From positions 1 to 38,697 of the forward strand of contig DATNPX010000040.1 of NCBI GenBank assembly GCA_036702975.1: DNA of 38,697 nucleotides, written 5' to 3'. The notes under the pieces were generated by a model, which made no database searches, had not been told where the DNA came from, and saw only the letters and a list, made by a program, of their open reading frames with translations. Made by a program: the position numbers and the translations under genes. Every line of letters begins with the position of its first letter. The stretch's first letter is position 1. The stretch is from DATNPX01 sp036702975. Its GTDB lineage: Bacteria; Cyanobacteriota; Vampirovibrionia; Obscuribacterales; Obscuribacteraceae. Shown one piece after another: positions 23,595-31,235 of this stretch.

Positions 23595-25523
23595 TTAGCT
23601 CTTCGGAGCTTTGATCAACGTTCTAGTATTATTAATCCGCCTGGTGATTAGCTTGTTATCGAAATAAGCGAGTAATGCCATCGCATATTTGCGAGACGTG
23701 CCAAGACTTTCGCGAAATTCCGATGGTGAAATTTCTTTTTTTGCCTGCCAGATCTGAGCCAATGTTTCATGCGCCTTACGTATCGATGCGGCAGAACTGG
23801 CGTAGTCATGATCGACAACGTAAGCTTTCTCTTGCTTCGTCAGGTTCTGCAGAGTCGATAGAATCGCCTTTTTGTCGGACTTCAGAGTCTTGCAGATTTC
23901 GTCGATTTCGATACAGATGGTGGCATCCAGAATACTCAACACCTGGTCGGCGAGTACCGACTGTGCATGTGAAAGCGCCGGTGCCTTCTCTCTTTTCAGT
24001 GAAATTTTGTCACCATTCCGCGACAGATATCCTGCATCCGAAAGCTCTTTTAGAAAGTGCTGAAACAACTGTCGATCCATCGTGTTCGACACTTTCATGC
24101 GAACAGATTCGATGGAATATTCAGGTGGGTCACAATCAGGCTCGGTATTAGCAGACACCATTTTTTGGATTTGCTGCTTAACCGCTTGTACTCGTTTTGC
24201 ACTGATTATAAAATTCGATTCTTGCAAAACAGTTCCAGTTTTCGTGCATGATTCGAGAGTTTGTTCGAGAGATGGAAGAGGCAAGAAGCTTGAAAGTGCT
24301 TCCTTTTTTACGGCAGGCTGGGTCATGTGCTCAAGGAAAAAATCTAGAGCGGAATTATAGTCATGCCGCACGAGCTGATCTGCAAACACATTTAACTTAT
24401 TGCGAGTCATCCAGCGAGGGCGATTTGTGACTAGAACAACTCCACCTGTAATGCCCTCATCACCGTAGCGCACTACGAAACGATCGCCAGGTTCAGCCAC
24501 AAGAGGATCTGTCAAAACAATCTGCACTATCAATGCTTCACCCGTTTCGATGGGCTGGCACCACCTGAGGTGCCCATAACATTCAGCCGTGCCATGGTAT
24601 AAACGGACGGACTGATTCTCGATGTCTGCAGGTTTTATCCACTCATCGGCCAAACCAACTTGCTCGATGCGTGCTATCAAAGTTGACACTACAGGTGCAT
24701 TCCAGTTCGCAACAACCTGCCCACGAGCCAGAGTCTTATTCTCTTTGAGGGAAATGTTCACTGCCAACCGTTGCCCTGCATCAGCGTGTTGAATTTGCTT
24801 TTTGAATGTTTCAAGACCACGAACACGACCATGAATTCCACCGGGCTCGATAGAAATATTTTCGCCGACAGCTAGTTGACCACTCACCAGTGTGCCTGTA
24901 ATGACCACGCCATAGCCGGTTTTAGAGAAGACCCTGTCAATTGGCAGCACGGCGCCACCAGCTTTTGCAGGACGTTCTACGTTCTTAACAACGGCGCTCA
25001 ATTTCTTTTTCAGATTTTCGAAACCTGTGTTCTGGGTATTGGAAATGTGCGCGATGCCCATACATTCAATTTCATAGCGCTGCAGCAGAGCGCGAACCAA
25101 CTTCTCGACCTCGCTCTGGCGAGCCTCATCGGCTGCGTCGATTTTAGTCAGAACCACCATCGCCTTGCGAACACCCAGCAAGCTCAGAATCTTTACGTGA
25201 CTGACAGTCTGAGGCATAGGACCTTCATCCGCCGCCACCACCAGCAGTGCCATCTGAATGCCGCCAACGCCAGCGAGCATGTTCTTTAAAAACTTGCCAT
25301 GCCCGGGAACATCGATAAAACCAATCACGAGCTGCGTTCCGTCAGCCTCGGGAGGGAAATTAAGATGTGCAAAGCCAATGTCAGTGGTCATCTGACGTTG
25401 CTTTTCTTCCTTCAAACGATCCGGATCGATTCCCGTAAGTGCCCGCAAAAGGCTTGTTTTGCCGTGATCGACGTGACCGGCTGTCGCAAATGTAAAGTAA
25501 AGTGGCTTCGTTTCTGCGCTCAT
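23595..25523 (-). CDS. selB: Selenocysteine-specific translation elongation factor SelB
   Basis: SelB is a GTPase that delivers Sec-tRNA(Sec) to UGA codons marked by a SECIS hairpin. The 642-residue protein has the G1 loop GHVDHGKTS, IDPDRLKEEKQRQMTTDIGF (switch I, the SelB form with M-T-x-D-I-G-F), DVPGHGKF (G3) and TKID (G4). EF-Tu-like beta-barrel domains follow (KTGYGVVITGTLVSGQLAVG). The C-terminal about 250 residues form winged-helix repeats that bind SECIS RNA. Length is close to E. coli SelB (614). The ATG start is good. selA, selD and the selC tRNA are not in the window. Its presence means that in-frame TGA codons nearby must be considered as Sec. Confidence 0.97.
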   Translation of the reverse strand: MSAETKPLYFTFATAGHVDHGKTSLLRALTGIDPDRLKEEKQRQMTTDIGFAHLNFPPEADGTQLVIGFIDVPGHGKFLKNMLAGVGGIQMALLVVAADEGPMPQTVSHVKILSLLGVRKAMVVLTKIDAADEARQSEVEKLVRALLQRYEIECMGIAHISNTQNTGFENLKKKLSAVVKNVERPAKAGGAVLPIDRVFSKTGYGVVITGTLVSGQLAVGENISIEPGGIHGRVRGLETFKKQIQHADAGQRLAVNISLKENKTLARGQVVANWNAPVVSTLIARIEQVGLADEWIKPADIENQSVRLYHGTAECYGHLRWCQPIETGEALIVQIVLTDPLVAEPGDRFVVRYGDEGITGGVVLVTNRPRWMTRNKLNVFADQLVRHDYNSALDFFLEHMTQPAVKKEALSSFLPLPSLEQTLESCTKTGTVLQESNFIISAKRVQAVKQQIQKMVSANTEPDCDPPEYSIESVRMKVSNTMDRQLFQHFLKELSDAGYLSRNGDKISLKREKAPALSHAQSVLADQVLSILDATICIEIDEICKTLKSDKKAILSTLQNLTKQEKAYVVDHDYASSAASIRKAHETLAQIWQAKKEISPSEFRESLGTSRKYAMALLAYFDNKLITRRINNTRTLIKAPKS

Positions 25524-25615
25524 ATCTAGTGAATATGCGCCCCGTGAGAGTTCCTAAAGGTCATGACGCGACGACGGCGGTAAAATTGCCCTCGTTCGCG
25601 TCAATCGTAATATAG

Positions 25616-26263
25616 GTGATACCTGTGCTGCACCACTTAATCGACCCAATTTTGGAAATGATCAAAAACGGGGTTCTAGCTTGGGGATACCTGGGCGTTG
25701 TCTTGATGATGGCTATCGAATCGGCGAATATACCATTGCCAAGTGAAGCCATTATGCCCACCGCCGGAATTCTTGTGCAGCAAGGAAAAATGAACATCCA
25801 CCTGGCAGCGCTGGCTGGAGCCGTCGGCTGTGTAATCGGGTCGATTCCTTCTTACTTCCTGGGGATGTGGGGAGGAAGACCATTCCTTCAGAAGTACGGC
25901 AAATACTTTTTGCTAAAAACCAGAGATTTAGAACTGGCTGACAAGTGGGTCGACAAATATGGCGACGTCACCTTTTTCGTAGCAAGAATGTTGCCAGTAG
26001 TTCGCACTTTCATTTCTTTCCCGGCTGGAGTGCTGAAAGCGCACTTCGTTATGTTCTGCGTGTTCACTTTCATTGGATCGCTTGTATGGTGTTATTTCCT
26101 CACCTGGGTTGGTATCAAATTCGGTGAGAATATGGAAATGTTCCGCGACCTCTGGCACAAATTCGACCTGGTAATTGTGTTGATTGGCGCGGCAGGATTT
26201 GGCTTCTATCTCTATCACCACCTCAAACCAGAGAAAGAAACTGCTGCACACGATGCTCAGTAA
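25616..26263 (+). CDS. DedA-family membrane protein
   Basis: DedA proteins are inner-membrane proteins with VTT/SNARE-associated topology; some act as undecaprenyl-phosphate or phospholipid flippases, and loss disturbs envelope integrity. The 215-residue protein has about five hydrophobic segments and the family motifs: ESANIPLPSEAIMPTAGIL near the N-terminus, FLGMWGGRPFLQKYGKY, and FFVARMLPVVRTFISFPAGVLK, which holds the conserved F-x-R-x-x-P-x-x-R re-entrant signature. The C-terminal tail is basic and acidic. The start is taken as GTG at 25616, because no suitable ATG exists before the first helix. It diverges from selB with a 92-bp gap. Confidence 0.93.
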   Translation: MIPVLHHLIDPILEMIKNGVLAWGYLGVVLMMAIESANIPLPSEAIMPTAGILVQQGKMNIHLAALAGAVGCVIGSIPSYFLGMWGGRPFLQKYGKYFLLKTRDLELADKWVDKYGDVTFFVARMLPVVRTFISFPAGVLKAHFVMFCVFTFIGSLVWCYFLTWVGIKFGENMEMFRDLWHKFDLVIVLIGAAGFGFYLYHHLKPEKETAAHDAQ

Positions 26264-26314
26264 TGGAACAGCAAGCCCAGAAAGGGCATGCTTGAACAAG
26301 AATTACCGAAATCA

Positions 26315-26412
26315 CCAGCTCTAAATAAGCCAGGAATCAGCAGCTTTAAATAAGCCTGGAAAATCCAGTTCCAATCCGCCAGGAATATCCAGCTCTAAAT
26401 CATCCTGGCTGG
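26315..26412. repeat. Four degenerate 24-25-bp tandem units with CCWGG cores
   Basis: The units start at 26315, 26340, 26365 and 26389 and each begins with a form of CCAGCTCTAAAT. Each contains CCAGG or CCTGG, alternating between the two. They lie between the convergent dedA gene and the degraded agmatinase gene, whose stop codon is in the last unit. Confidence 0.75.
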
Positions 26413-26856
26413 GCAACTGCGGCATTTGCTTGCCTGGCTTTCTTGAGCAACGGCGACTCAGACAGAATGTAGAGCATATCAATCGCCAGCGTAGCACCGA
26501 GAATTGAAGTTATGTGCGATGGATCGTATGGAGGAGAAACCTCCACCACGTCGCATCCAACAACGTTCATTCCCGCCAATCCCCATAAAATCTCGCGCTG
26601 CATCGCTGACGTGATTCCACCCGGCACCGGAGTGCCAGTTCCTGGTGCATATGCCGGGTCCATGCCATCGACATCCAACGAAACGTAGCAAGGTCTATCG
26701 CCGACGATCTCGCGCACTTTCTGGACAATGTCCTTACTTTTCATGTCGAGACATTGATGGGAAGTCAGAACTTCGAAGCCTGTGTTTTCTGGTATCAACG
26801 TTCTGATACCAAGCTGCACGGCTGGCGATTCCTTTTTTACTCAAAACGTCTGCCAT
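26400..26856 (-). pseudogene. Agmatinase/arginase-family remnant (C-terminal half)
   Basis: The open part (from 26840 to the TGA at 26400) encodes the last half of an agmatinase/ureohydrolase: SPAVQLGIRT, then YVSLDVDGMDPAYAPGTGTP and VPGGITSAMQREILW, VVGCDVVEVSPPYDPS. The S-x-D-x-D-x-x-D-P metal motif is present, but the N-terminal half with the GGDHS and DAHxD metal ligands is missing, so it cannot be active. A good ATG with a G-rich ribosome-binding site lies at 26856 (MADVLSKK); it enters the agmatinase frame only after a +1 shift at a run of six As (26838-26833). I read this as a gene with a large internal deletion plus a frameshift. An unbroken call would be a 139-aa fragment from GTG at 26819. 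Confidence 0.75.
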
Positions 26857-26879
26857 TCTGGCCCCCTTTTTGAATCATA

Positions 26880-26899
26880 TTGTAGCTGTTTAGCTACAA
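26880..26899 (-). terminator. Hairpin after the exported-protein gene
   Basis: TTGTAGCT and AGCTACAA form a perfect 8-bp stem with a 4-nt loop, 5 bases after the stop codon at 26905. No T-run follows on the minus strand, so it may be a weak terminator or an operator for the remnant gene at 26856. Confidence 0.4.
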
Positions 26900-26904
26900 C
26901 AATT

Positions 26905-27459
26905 CTAAAAGCTGGGGCATGGCGCAGTCGCTAATACTTTATTGGTGATTGCCGTTCCATTGACCGAGAAAGTGTCCAGTTCTGCTTTCGCGTTGCCGCT
27001 GTACTCTTGCACGTAGATGGCAAGCTCATTTATGGTGGCACCTTTTGGCACACCAAGCGCTTGCATGTTGTACGTCATCTGCTTGCCACCTTTTGGCAGC
27101 GAGGCAAAAGAACTGTATCCCAGGCTGACAGTTTGTTGATAGCCATTGTAGTTGTATTTCAACAACGGATAAAACGTACCGCTAGCGGTATCAGGCGTAA
27201 TGTAATAACTGAGACTGTTGGCTGGTTTACCAGCAACACCTTGCGGAAAAATTGCGCCAGCGTAGCAAGATGGATTTGTAATGGTTACAACAAGCGGATA
27301 TTTACCGGCACCTTTCTGCACAAACCTGGCGGTTGCACCACCCGGATCTTCCACATCACATGCAAAACCCTGAACCTGAGCGGCATTCGCAGAGGAAGCG
27401 CTCGCAGTCAGTACAACAGCGCAGGCAAGGACGCCAACGTACGACAGACGTTTCATCAT
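26905..27459 (-). CDS. Small exported protein of unknown function
   Basis: This 184-residue protein starts with a clear signal peptide (MMKRLSYVGVLACAVVLTAS, cleavage after ASSANA-A). The mature part is beta-rich and polar, with aromatic and Gly/Asn-rich stretches (LLKYNYNGYQQTVSLGYSSF), and has three Cys (FACDVE, NPSCYAG and the C-terminal APCPSF), of which two may form a disulfide. No family was recognised. It is probably periplasmic or secreted. It stands alone between the agmatinase remnant and the DUF4385 gene. Confidence 0.75.
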   Translation of the reverse strand: MMKRLSYVGVLACAVVLTASASSANAAQVQGFACDVEDPGGATARFVQKGAGKYPLVVTITNPSCYAGAIFPQGVAGKPANSLSYYITPDTASGTFYPLLKYNYNGYQQTVSLGYSSFASLPKGGKQMTYNMQALGVPKGATINELAIYVQEYSGNAKAELDTFSVNGTAITNKVLATAPCPSF

Positions 27460-27607
27460 ATTTTATGCACCAAATTTTTTTCTACTAGGGTACGGGGGAT
27501 CCAAACGCATAGTATGTGCAGAGGAGTTCCTGCGCAAGGCTCAGCTCGCCGCTTAATTAGTAATTCCCACACTTATTTGAGAGCAAAAATTCACAGGGAA
27601 CCACGAC

Positions 27608-27633
27608 AAAATTGACGACGTTGTTGCAATTTT
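27608..27633 (-). terminator. Weak hairpin downstream of the DUF4385 gene
   Basis: AAAATTG and CAATTTT pair around a 12-nt loop about 56 bases after the stop at 27690. On the minus strand it ends in TTTTG. It is AT-rich and the loop is large, so terminator activity is uncertain. The rest of 27460-27689 shows no gene. Confidence 0.3.
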
Positions 27634-27689
27634 GGAGTTAAGCCAACAAATGGGGAAGTGGACAACGTGGAGTAGTTCGCGTCATTCGA

Positions 27690-28178
27690 CTAACCATAAG
27701 TTTCTCGCCATTCCTTCTTCTGAGTCGAGTATTCAGTCACCGCTTCAGCTTTTTTCCAGGCTTTGTAAAAGATCTCAGCACTCTCCGCCTTTTTTGGATC
27801 ACCGGTACCCTTCTTGTTTAGGCTGTAGTCATTATTGCTGTCGTACTTCTTTCCACCTTTGTAATTTGTGTAGCGGCGAGCGCGCGTAAATCCCATTTGC
27901 AAAAATTTTCTCGCCATATCCGCTCCAACAAAATCATCTCCGGAGAGATAATCCTGAAACATTTTGTAGATGGTTCGGCTGCTTTTGCGAGCCAGCTGAG
28001 GAGTGCTGAATCTCCAGTGCGCAACCAACTCAGATTTGTAGGGCTCACAAATCAACACGCCTTGCTCGCCTTTGCCAACACGGTATCTCTCAGGGTGTTT
28101 GCGGTAGTCGACACCTGCTTTCCAGGCGTAAGAATTGTGGTCAAAAGATAAATAGCTGGGTTTTCTTGTGGCTGTCAT
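27690..28178 (-). CDS. DUF4385 family protein
   Basis: The 162-residue protein resembles DUF4385, a family of unknown function found in bacteria, phages and some eukaryotes. Typical segments are WKAGVDYRKHPERYRVGKGE, QGVLICEPYKSEL, LVAHWRFSTPQLARKSSRTI and GADMARKFLQMGFTRARRYT followed by NYKGGKKYD. There is no signal peptide or membrane segment, so it is cytoplasmic. The ATG at 28178 matches the expected family start; a GTG at 28214 would add 12 residues. Identification is from memory of the family, so the name is fairly sure but the role is unknown. Confidence 0.8.
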   Translation of the reverse strand: MTATRKPSYLSFDHNSYAWKAGVDYRKHPERYRVGKGEQGVLICEPYKSELVAHWRFSTPQLARKSSRTIYKMFQDYLSGDDFVGADMARKFLQMGFTRARRYTNYKGGKKYDSNNDYSLNKKGTGDPKKAESAEIFYKAWKKAEAVTEYSTQKKEWRETYG

Positions 28179-28522
28179 CACTTCAATGACTGCAAATTGC
28201 AAATTAAGTTGCACCGACCGCTACGTCTGTTTAATTGAGAGTTTTAGAATGAATGTCAGTGCCGCCACCGGTAGTGGCACGACATGCATGGCAAAACGCT
28301 CACTCCAGGCGGTGCATGAAGGAGTTCGCCGGGAAAATGTCTAAATCGAGGATTTCGGAGCATTGATGGCGGATGGAATCCACCTGATATTCCACCGACT
28401 ACTTTTACTTGTTCAGAAGAAATATCGATCTATCCGGATTGTTTGCTCCACCCACTTCACAATCTGGTTCCAGGATCCTTGAACAGTGTTGTCATTGCAC
28501 TTCCACTGGCACCGTTTTATCA
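28179..28522. other. Intergenic region with no supported gene
   Basis: About 340 bases between the DUF4385 gene and the tRNA terminator. It contains a small GTGCC/GGCAC inverted repeat near 28260 and otherwise no open frame with coding character. Confidence 0.5.
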
Positions 28523-28558
28523 AAATGACGAGATCACCGGTGGGTGATCCCGTCATTT
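28523..28558 (-). terminator. Terminator of the tRNA-Phe gene
   Basis: A long stem-loop: AAATGACG/CGTCATTT then GATCACC/GGTGATC, with one internal mismatch and a 4-nt loop (15 bp of pairing). On the minus strand it ends in a T-rich sequence 20 bases after the tRNA end. Confidence 0.8.
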
Positions 28559-28578
28559 AAGCCCATTGGGCGTTTAGA

Positions 28579-28654
<76 letters not shown>

Positions 28655-28693
28655 ATAGAGCGACTCAGTGGGTCTCAACTGAGGCGAGGACTC

Positions 28694-28699
28694 AATATA
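28694..28699 (-). promoter_or_regulatory. -10 box of the tRNA-Phe promoter
   Basis: TATATT on the minus strand lies 40 bases upstream of the tRNA 5' end, a suitable distance for a short 5' leader. The -35 region is poorly conserved. Confidence 0.45.
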
Positions 28700-28750
28700 C
28701 CACACCCCAATTCTGTCTGATGGCGCAGGTTAACAACTGAAAAACAATAA

Positions 28751-29467
28751 TTAGTACGGGGCGGCCGTGCTCGGTGGGGCGGGATGGATATTGATTCCGA
28801 CGATTCTCAACCCATCTTTCTCTTGCTTTACAAGGAAATCGGCTGAAAGCTGCTGAGTGGCGGTCTGAGTTCCAGCTTGCTGCATGACAAGCGCACCGGT
28901 CATGGCTACAACTATGCTTCCGTCGGGATTGATGAATTGCGCTTGAACCGAAACGGGTTGGAAAGCAGCCGTGACTTTGCCTGTGACTACGGCGTTTTCA
29001 ATTTCAGGAGTCCAATATCCGGTTTGAAATGCTTGCACTGTTTGTGGAGTCATCCAGCGAAACGCTTCTTGATGACTGGCCTTGCCGGTAGCCAGGCTGT
29101 AGTCCATGGACCGGGAGAGCCACCAGGTCACAAATTGAGTTGCCAGCTCTGGAGTAAGCCCGCCTGGTTGCTGAGGCGCGGCTGCGGTTGGCGTGCCAGC
29201 GCCCGCCGGAGCCTGAAGTGGCTGAGAAGGCATCACCGCGCCAGCCGGTAGCGGCGTGGCCGGGTTTTTGTCCTTCGGGTCGTCGCCTGTGAACGCAACG
29301 CCAACAAAGATCGTCAGCACGCCGACGATAATCAGACCGAGAAGAATTTTGTCCTTCAGAAGGCGTTGAATCAACAGATTCCCCACTTGTGGCGGTCCAG
29401 GCTGGGGCCGGGGCATTTGATTGCCCGAGGCATCGACCGGCTCGTTCTCTAAGCTACTCACTGACAT
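28751..29467 (-). CDS. Single-pass membrane protein, possible VirB8/TraE-like periplasmic domain
   Basis: This 238-residue protein has a Pro-rich cytoplasmic N-terminus, one membrane helix at about residues 41-60 (ILLGLIIVGVLTIFVGVAF), an Ala/Pro/Gly-rich linker, and a C-terminal domain of about 125 residues. The latter starts with helices (ELATQFVTWWLSRSMDYSLA) and continues with strands (VSVQAQFINPDGSIVVAMTG, LSADFLVKQEKDGLRIVGIN). This helix-then-sheet pattern and size recall the NTF2-like periplasmic domain of VirB8/TraE conjugation proteins. The match is structural impression only; no other secretion gene is in the window. It is divergent from the small gene at 29626. Confidence 0.65.
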   Translation of the reverse strand: MSVSSLENEPVDASGNQMPRPQPGPPQVGNLLIQRLLKDKILLGLIIVGVLTIFVGVAFTGDDPKDKNPATPLPAGAVMPSQPLQAPAGAGTPTAAAPQQPGGLTPELATQFVTWWLSRSMDYSLATGKASHQEAFRWMTPQTVQAFQTGYWTPEIENAVVTGKVTAAFQPVSVQAQFINPDGSIVVAMTGALVMQQAGTQTATQQLSADFLVKQEKDGLRIVGINIHPAPPSTAAPY

Positions 29468-29625
29468 CCTCTGATTGTTGAGCGAAAGTCGCCAAAAATC
29501 AACTATCTACTAAGTGATCCTCCCATGAATGCGACAGAATTTGTACTCCTGAGACGTTACCCGCTACAATCAAGGCTGCCGAACCGGCGATAATGTCCAG
29601 CGCTGCCCAATTGAGAAACTATTAG

Positions 29626-29976
29626 ATGGTTGATGAAGACGAAGAAGAGAAACGTGTAAAGCAAGCGCAACCTTCTGATGAACCGACTGAATCGGATGAT
29701 TTTCCCCTCGTCGTTGACCCGTTCAATACTGGCTCGCGCAAGTTTGTTGCCTACACAGTCAAATTGCCGGTTGAACAACTGGCAGCCCTGCAGTCGATCT
29801 GGCTGGAACTGAAGAAGCTCTACGGCTCAAATTCTCCGGATAAAAGTGGCATGATCCAACAGGCCACCGCTGATTGGCTCAAGCGCTGGGATGGTCCGGA
29901 GCGCAAGCAGCTTTTGCAAGATTTGCTTGAAATACGCCAGGATACGCGAAGAAGACAATATCGCAAATCTCCATGA
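29626..29976 (+). CDS. Small acidic-N-terminus protein, possibly ribbon-helix-helix
   Basis: The 116-residue protein has a very acidic first 30 residues, then a strand followed by two helices (KFVAYTVKLPVEQLAALQSI and SGMIQQATADWLKRW), a pattern seen in ribbon-helix-helix DNA-binding proteins, and ends in a basic tail (RQDTRRRQYRKS). It might therefore bind DNA and regulate the divergent membrane-protein gene 158 bases away. No family was recognised with certainty. The ATG start is preceded by no strong ribosome-binding site. Confidence 0.6.
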   Translation: MVDEDEEEKRVKQAQPSDEPTESDDFPLVVDPFNTGSRKFVAYTVKLPVEQLAALQSIWLELKKLYGSNSPDKSGMIQQATADWLKRWDGPERKQLLQDLLEIRQDTRRRQYRKSP

Positions 29977-30046
29977 GAGAACCGCTAGTCTGAGGGATCC
30001 GCAAAGTCTCCGCCAGGGATACGCAAATCTGCATAAGTTAACCGCT
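29962..30046. repeat. Imperfect 25-bp direct repeat
   Basis: The sequence CGCAAATCTCCATGAGAGAA (29962 on) recurs at 30022 with 21 of 25 positions the same. A third, shorter copy of the first six bases occurs at 30000. The first copy contains the stop codon of the upstream gene; the second touches the end of the next gene. Confidence 0.6.
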
Positions 30047-30360
30047 CATTGCTCGCTGTCACGTGGAGTGGATTTGCGGAAACTGAGACACACGCCAAAA
30101 CAGGCTATACCCGAAAACAAACCAGCCATGATTCCGGCGGTGAAAGCTGCGTCCCAGGCGGCTTTTGTTGCGTCGTCCTTCGTGAAATTGGGATATTGCT
30201 CCGGGTGATACTCAGTAATTTCTTTGTACTTATTGGCTCCAAACATATAAGCAAATAAAATGCCGGCAACCAAAAATGGTATCAGGAAAGCTTTGAGGAG
30301 CCTGGAGCTGAGCATGGTCTTCCAGATGCTTTGTTTTGAATCTTTTTTCGCTGTCTGCAA
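30046..30360 (-). CDS. Small two-helix membrane protein
   Basis: A 104-residue protein with two hydrophobic segments (LLKAFLIPFLVAGILFAYMF and AAFTAGIMAGLFSGIACFGV) and polar ends. The loop between them holds acidic and aromatic residues. No family was recognised. It starts with TTG at 30360; an ATG 15 codons in is an alternative. It follows the zinc-ribbon gene by 32 bases and may be in its operon. Confidence 0.6.
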   Translation of the reverse strand: MQTAKKDSKQSIWKTMLSSRLLKAFLIPFLVAGILFAYMFGANKYKEITEYHPEQYPNFTKDDATKAAWDAAFTAGIMAGLFSGIACFGVCLSFRKSTPRDSEQ

Positions 30361-30392
30361 GCCTGATAACCTAAACCAAAAAAGTGCGATAG

Positions 30393-31073
30393 TTAAGCGT
30401 CAAAGCGTGGAAAAAACTCGGACTCTTCATCTTTGAAGAGTTCATGCGGCACTTTCACTTTGCGACGAGAACTGTAACCCACATCAGTTCCGCATGAGTA
30501 GCAATAGTTCGCCTTCTCAGGAAGAAACGTGCTGCACTCCAGACAGAGTTTGAGAAACGGCAAAACTCTGTTAGGTTGAGCCTCTCCGCACCAGCAGCAA
30601 AATTTATCGGTGGCTCGCAATGCTTTCCAACAAGACGGACACTCTGGCGTATTGAGGTCTGGCTGCGCGGTTACCGAAATTTCTTCCTCGATAGTTGCAC
30701 TGTTCGAAATTTCTTCTGCTTCGATTTCAGCAATGACTTCGACCGAAGAGGCGTCCTCGGAGGATTTAGCAGTCTCAAGAACAGACGCACTTTCAATCGG
30801 AGCAGGTGCGTCTTCAATCGGGGCAAGGGCGTCCTGCGGCGGTGGGGGCGCGTTATCTATCGGCTCAGGCGTGTCTTCAATTGGTGCAGGCGTGTCTTCA
30901 ATTAGTGCAGGCGCGTTGTCTATCGGCGCAGCCGCAATCTCTTTCGGCGTGGGCTCCTCAACCAACGCCACAACCTTTCCCGGACGCTCAAGTTCAGAAC
31001 GCGATTTACCGCATTTGCGACAGAACTTCGCATCCGTTCTATTTGATACGTGACAGTCCGGACAAAAAAACAT
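30393..31073 (-). CDS. Double zinc-ribbon protein with Pro/Glu-rich repeat linker
   Basis: This 226-residue protein has zinc ribbons at both ends. The N-terminal ribbon is FFCPDCHVSN...FCRKCGKS; the C-terminal region contains CPSCWKAL...FCCWCGEAQ and CLECSTF...YCYSCGTDV, so two more ribbons. Between them lie seven repeats of the form PI(E/D)(N/D)(A/T)PA and an acidic Glu/Ser stretch. Such rubredoxin-like ribbons usually mediate protein contact or metal binding; no enzymatic part is seen. The ATG at 31073 is preferred to a TTG at 31100 because the CPDC motif then begins normally. It is related in style to the ribbon on the Ser/Thr kinase. Confidence 0.8.
   Translation of the reverse strand: MFFCPDCHVSNRTDAKFCRKCGKSRSELERPGKVVALVEEPTPKEIAAAPIDNAPALIEDTPAPIEDTPEPIDNAPPPPQDALAPIEDAPAPIESASVLETAKSSEDASSVEVIAEIEAEEISNSATIEEEISVTAQPDLNTPECPSCWKALRATDKFCCWCGEAQPNRVLPFLKLCLECSTFLPEKANYCYSCGTDVGYSSRRKVKVPHELFKDEESEFFPRFDA
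30789..30935 (-). repeat. 21-bp coding repeat in the zinc-ribbon gene
   Basis: About seven degenerate 21-bp units (plus-strand consensus GCAGGCGTGTCTTCAATTGGT) encode the seven-residue PIED(T/A)PA repeat. They account for the Pro/Glu-rich linker. Confidence 0.75.
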
Positions 31074-31235
31074 GAGGCACCGCAGACGTAAACAATTCAA
31101 GTCTAGCTCATAACGTCCCAGCCCGAAACGAATCGCTTAGCAAGTGGAGTTACGACAAATTCATCCTTGCAGATGAGGTCCGAATGATGCTATTCAATGT
31201 GCTCAAATTGGCGACCGATTGGCGAGGAATCTCAG

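Noticed and set aside
26833..26856. Programmed frameshift in the agmatinase remnant
   Set aside because: The needed shift is +1 at an A6 run with no known +1 signal, and the metal-binding half is missing, so damage explains it better.
30789..30935. CRISPR-like array
   Set aside because: The 21-bp units are contiguous, degenerate and in frame with a Pro-rich protein linker; there are no spacers.
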